Assembly: GCA_003214525.1 (NCBI GenBank)
Contig: QCLN01000005.1
Location: forward strand, 18,186 to 82,185
Reading direction: 5' to 3'
Length of the DNA: 64,000 bases
Origin: Pelagibacteraceae bacterium AG-414-M23
GTDB lineage: Bacteria > Pseudomonadota > Alphaproteobacteria > Pelagibacterales > Pelagibacteraceae
Numbering within the stretch: position 1 is the first letter of the stretch; every line of letters begins with the position of its first letter. This document shows, piece by piece, positions 61,772 to 64,000 of the stretch. The notes beneath the pieces were generated by a model. It was not told the DNA's origin and did no database searches. It worked only from the letters and a program-made list of their open reading frames with translations. The position numbers were made by a program, and so were the translations under genes.

Positions 61772-63043
61772 ATGAACATTCAAGAATTAAAAGGAAAAAC
61801 ATCAGAGCAATTGATCGAAGATGCTGAAAAATTAGGCATTGAAAATGCTAGCACTTTAAGAAGGCAAGAAATACTTTTTGCTATTTTAAAAAAACATGCA
61901 GAAAAAGGCGAAGAGATCACGGGAGCGGGCGTCCTGCAATTATTACAAGATGGTTTTGGATTTTTAAGAGCAATGGAATCAAACTATTTGCCAGGTCCTG
62001 ATGATATTTATGTAAGTCCAAGTCAAATTAGAAGATTTGGTTTAAGAACAGGCGACACAGTGGAGGGACCAGTAAGAGCACCTAAAGATGGTGAGAGATA
62101 CTTTGCCTTGCTACAAGTAAGTAAGATAAATTTTGAAGAACCAGATAAAGGCAGACATAAAATTGCTTTCGATAACCTGACACCTTTGTACCCAAACAGT
62201 CAGTTAGCAATGGAGACAGAAAAAACAAAAGTTGAAAAAAGCCCAGATTTAACTCCAAGACTTATTGACTTAGTTAGCCCAATTGGAAAAGGACAAAGAT
62301 CACTAATTATATCACCACCAAAAGCTGGGAAAACAATGATTTTGCAGAGCATTGCTAATGCGATAACAGCAAATCATCCAGAGTGCTATTTAATGGTTTT
62401 ACTTATTGATGAAAGACCAGAAGAAGTAACTGATATGCAAAGAACTGTTAAAGGGGAAGTAATAAGTTCAACTTTTGATGAGCCTGCTCAAAGGCACGTG
62501 GCTGTTGCTGAAATGGTTATAGAAAAAGCAAAACGACTTACAGAACACAAAAAAGATGTTGTAATATTGTTAGATTCAATAACAAGGCTAGGTAGAGCTT
62601 ATAACGCTGTAGTGCCGAGTTCTGGTAAAGTTTTAACAGGTGGAGTTGATGCAAACGCTCTTCAAAGACCAAAGAGATTCTTTGGGGCAGCTAGAAATAT
62701 TGAAGAAGGAGGCTCTCTTACTATAATTGCAACTGCACTGATTGATACAGGAAGCAGAATGGACGAAGTTATATTCGAAGAATTTAAAGGCACAGGAAAT
62801 AGTGAAACAATTTTAGATAGAAAGATATCCGAAAAAAGAATATTTCCTGCAATTGACATCACCAAATCAGGAACAAGAAGAGAAGAATTGTTATTTGATA
62901 AAAATGATCTTCAAAAAATGAATGTTCTAAGAAGAATAATTGCGCCAATGGGTGCAATGGATGCAATAGAGTTTATTAATTCAAAATTAAAAAATACTAA
63001 AAGTAATGCAGAGTTTTTTAACTCTATGAATAAACCAGGTTAA
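61772..63043 (+). CDS. rho: Transcription termination factor Rho
   Basis: Rho is the hexameric RNA helicase that ends transcription at C-rich sites. The 423-residue protein has the N-terminal [20 protein letters not shown]-binding [17 protein letters not shown], Walker [16 protein letters not shown], Walker [18 protein letters not shown]-loop [20 protein letters not shown] and R-loop [12 protein letters not shown]. Length is normal. It follows hemJ by 53 bp, as in other alphas, and converges on a sulfotransferase gene. Confidence 0.97.
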   Translation: MNIQELKGKTSEQLIEDAEKLGIENASTLRRQEILFAILKKHAEKGEEITGAGVLQLLQDGFGFLRAMESNYLPGPDDIYVSPSQIRRFGLRTGDTVEGPVRAPKDGERYFALLQVSKINFEEPDKGRHKIAFDNLTPLYPNSQLAMETEKTKVEKSPDLTPRLIDLVSPIGKGQRSLIISPPKAGKTMILQSIANAITANHPECYLMVLLIDERPEEVTDMQRTVKGEVISSTFDEPAQRHVAVAEMVIEKAKRLTEHKKDVVILLDSITRLGRAYNAVVPSSGKVLTGGVDANALQRPKRFFGAARNIEEGGSLTIIATALIDTGSRMDEVIFEEFKGTGNSETILDRKISEKRIFPAIDITKSGTRREELLFDKNDLQKMNVLRRIIAPMGAMDAIEFINSKLKNTKSNAEFFNSMNKPG

Positions 63044-63068
63044 GTTCAGAAATAAAAGATTAAATAAT

Positions 63069-63920
63069 TTAACCTATATAATTTAACTCCCTCATTTCAT
63101 TTGAAAAATTATCTTCAATTTCTTTAATTGTTGCTTGGTCGAGAATATCCTGCCATCTATTTTTCGGTCCGAGACTAAAAAATTTTATTTTTTTCTCTTC
63201 TCTTTTATCATGCACTGACTCTGAGAATTTTCCACTTTTTTCTAATTGTTGCAAAGATTCAAAAGAATTTGAATTAATAGAATTATTAATTTTTTGAATA
63301 TCAAATTTGAGTCCTGTTAATTTTGAGACATAATTAGCTATCTCGTTAAATTTTTCATTTGGATTTTTAATTAAATCCTCATATCTGACTAATAAATAGT
63401 TATTAGTTTTATTTTTCCAAGAATTGTAATGATTTTTCCAAGAACTTAATGGAGTTGGAATTTGACCTCCACTTCTATTATCCTGTTTTGTTAAATCTAG
63501 CCATGTATCATTATTAAATAAAAATTTTATTGCACCACTTATATCTGAAAATGAATAATGATTTTTAATTGAAGTGATCACATTTCTAGGGTCTCTAACA
63601 ACATGAATTACACCGAGAGAATTTTTATGATTGGTAAAATTACAATTATTTATAGTACAATTCATGTGGTGTGTTTTAAAAAATTTAATTTCACCATCCA
63701 AATTAATTATTTCTTGAGCCTTAATCCAATTTACAGCTAATTCGTTGATATCCTTAAAATCTTTAATTAAGTTATCAAATTGAGGTTTGGTTGGAAATTG
63801 TTTGATATTTTTTAAGGTTGAAAAATCGTTTTCACCGCTTTTGCTATACAATAGCGTACTTAAAAAAGATCTAACCCAAGTGTTTCCACTTTTAGGATAA
63901 GAAGCAATCCATATAATCAT
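63069..63920 (-). CDS. Sulfotransferase domain protein
   Basis: A 283-residue PAPS-dependent sulfotransferase-like protein. The 5'-phosphosulfate loop is SYPKSGNTWVRSFL (7-20) and the 3'-phosphate motif is VIHVVRDPRNVITSIKNHYSF; the late GPKNRWQDIL matches the PAPS-binding tail. The acceptor, perhaps a surface sugar, is not known. It lies on the minus strand between rho and mnmE, which are usually adjacent in Alphaproteobacteria, so it looks like an acquired or mobile accessory gene. Base composition is like its neighbours. Confidence 0.88.
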   Translation of the reverse strand: MIIWIASYPKSGNTWVRSFLSTLLYSKSGENDFSTLKNIKQFPTKPQFDNLIKDFKDINELAVNWIKAQEIINLDGEIKFFKTHHMNCTINNCNFTNHKNSLGVIHVVRDPRNVITSIKNHYSFSDISGAIKFLFNNDTWLDLTKQDNRSGGQIPTPLSSWKNHYNSWKNKTNNYLLVRYEDLIKNPNEKFNEIANYVSKLTGLKFDIQKINNSINSNSFESLQQLEKSGKFSESVHDKREEKKIKFFSLGPKNRWQDILDQATIKEIEDNFSNEMRELNYIG

Positions 63921-63975
63921 TAGACAATTATATATTTATTTAATTTGAATATGAACTTAATATACTAATTATTTT

Positions 63976-64000
63976 ATGACAATTTACGCTCTTTCATCAG
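63976..64000 (+). CDS. mnmE: tRNA modification GTPase MnmE (first 8 codons; 3' end outside window)
   Basis: The last 25 bases read MTIYALSS, the normal opening of MnmE/TrmE, which modifies U34 of tRNAs together with MnmG. The position after rho and the sulfotransferase supports this, since rho-mnmE-mnmG is a common alphaproteobacterial order near the origin. A TATACT hexamer lies nine bases before the ATG and may be its -10 element. Confidence 0.75.

Noticed and set aside
1-64000. CRISPR arrays, insertion sequences, prophage, toxin-antitoxin pairs, glycine or SAM riboswitches
   Set aside because: I looked in all gaps and found no direct-repeat arrays, transposase, integrase or known aptamer motifs.

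Overview
The window looks like a chromosome segment of a SAR11 bacterium (Pelagibacterales, Alphaproteobacteria). The basis is its very low G+C, Lys/Asn/Ile-rich proteins, tiny intergenic gaps with many 4-14 bp gene overlaps, and alphaproteobacterial gene orders (hemE-hemH-hemJ-rho-mnmE; hisB-H-A-F-E beside hslVU; ccmCDEFGH; secB/dnaQ/coaE/aroE/maf). The species cannot be named from sequence alone. No insertion sequence, prophage, CRISPR array or rRNA operon is seen. One tRNA gene (Gly, GCC) is present. No gene-free stretch exceeds 300 bases; the longest, 273 bases at 59018-59290, is a candidate replication origin.

Layout. 1-776: 3' part of ftsY. 769-8263 (minus): a small secreted protein, an alpha/beta hydrolase, an MFS carrier and a TRAP transporter (DctM with a 320-residue C-terminal extension, long DctQ, Tat-type DctP). 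8406-13295 (minus): D-lactate/glycolate-type FAD dehydrogenase, class I aminotransferase and two tandem FMN 2-hydroxyacid dehydrogenases; with the TRAP system this reads as a 2-hydroxy/2-oxo acid uptake and oxidation cluster. 13314-17954 (minus): a PagL-like outer-membrane protein and cytochrome c maturation genes ccmC-D-E-F-G-H. 18122-25502: hspQ, yciB, a DUF2794 gene, a BAX-inhibitor family gene, aldo/keto reductase, IalB-like gene, argG, small membrane proteins, psiE, an atypical SDR and a phage-flavoured small basic protein. 25509-30460: folD, yggT, mscS, hemD, hemC (minus) and tsaD (plus). 30626-38479: a beta-propeller autotransporter-like gene, EVE protein, acetyl-CoA synthetase with a Lys/Arg-rich head, and a two-gene sodium:solute (acetate-type) symporter. 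38523-42349: rpe, heparinase-like gene, purH. 42346-47807: PCD, tRNA-Gly, LON-domain protein, UbiH-like gene, ftsK, lolA, GNAT. 47810-53113: HIT protein and hisE-F-A-H-B (minus), hslV-hslU (plus). 53103-59017: GNAT-like, Smr, Tim44, fxsA, secB, dnaQ, coaE, aroE, maf and the DUF299 kinase/pyrophosphorylase. 59018-59290: candidate oriC. 59291-64000: hemE, hemH, hemJ, rho, a sulfotransferase, and the first codons of mnmE.

How the genes work together. The left 13 kb and the acs/symporter pair suit a carbon-scavenging oligotroph: hydroxy acids and acetate enter by TRAP and sodium symport, are oxidised into the quinone/cytochrome c chain (served by the Ccm genes) and feed pyruvate/glyoxylate, amino acids and acetyl-CoA. 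The right half is mainly housekeeping: haem, histidine, purine, shikimate, quinone, protein quality control and replication genes. Genes flanking the candidate origin are transcribed away from it on both sides.

Most notable observations: the oriC candidate; a shared promoter layout in front of the heat-shock genes hspQ and hslV that puts the predicted start of transcription on the start codon; a 16-bp hairpin with a CU-rich loop between hspQ and ccmC; an EF-hand-type loop inside the symporter; the DctM extension; a vestige of an EVE gene start left of the inserted autotransporter gene; an unlisted 37-codon membrane peptide; and enzyme paralogs with altered active-site residues (second LldD, SDR, PagL-like, UbiH-like).
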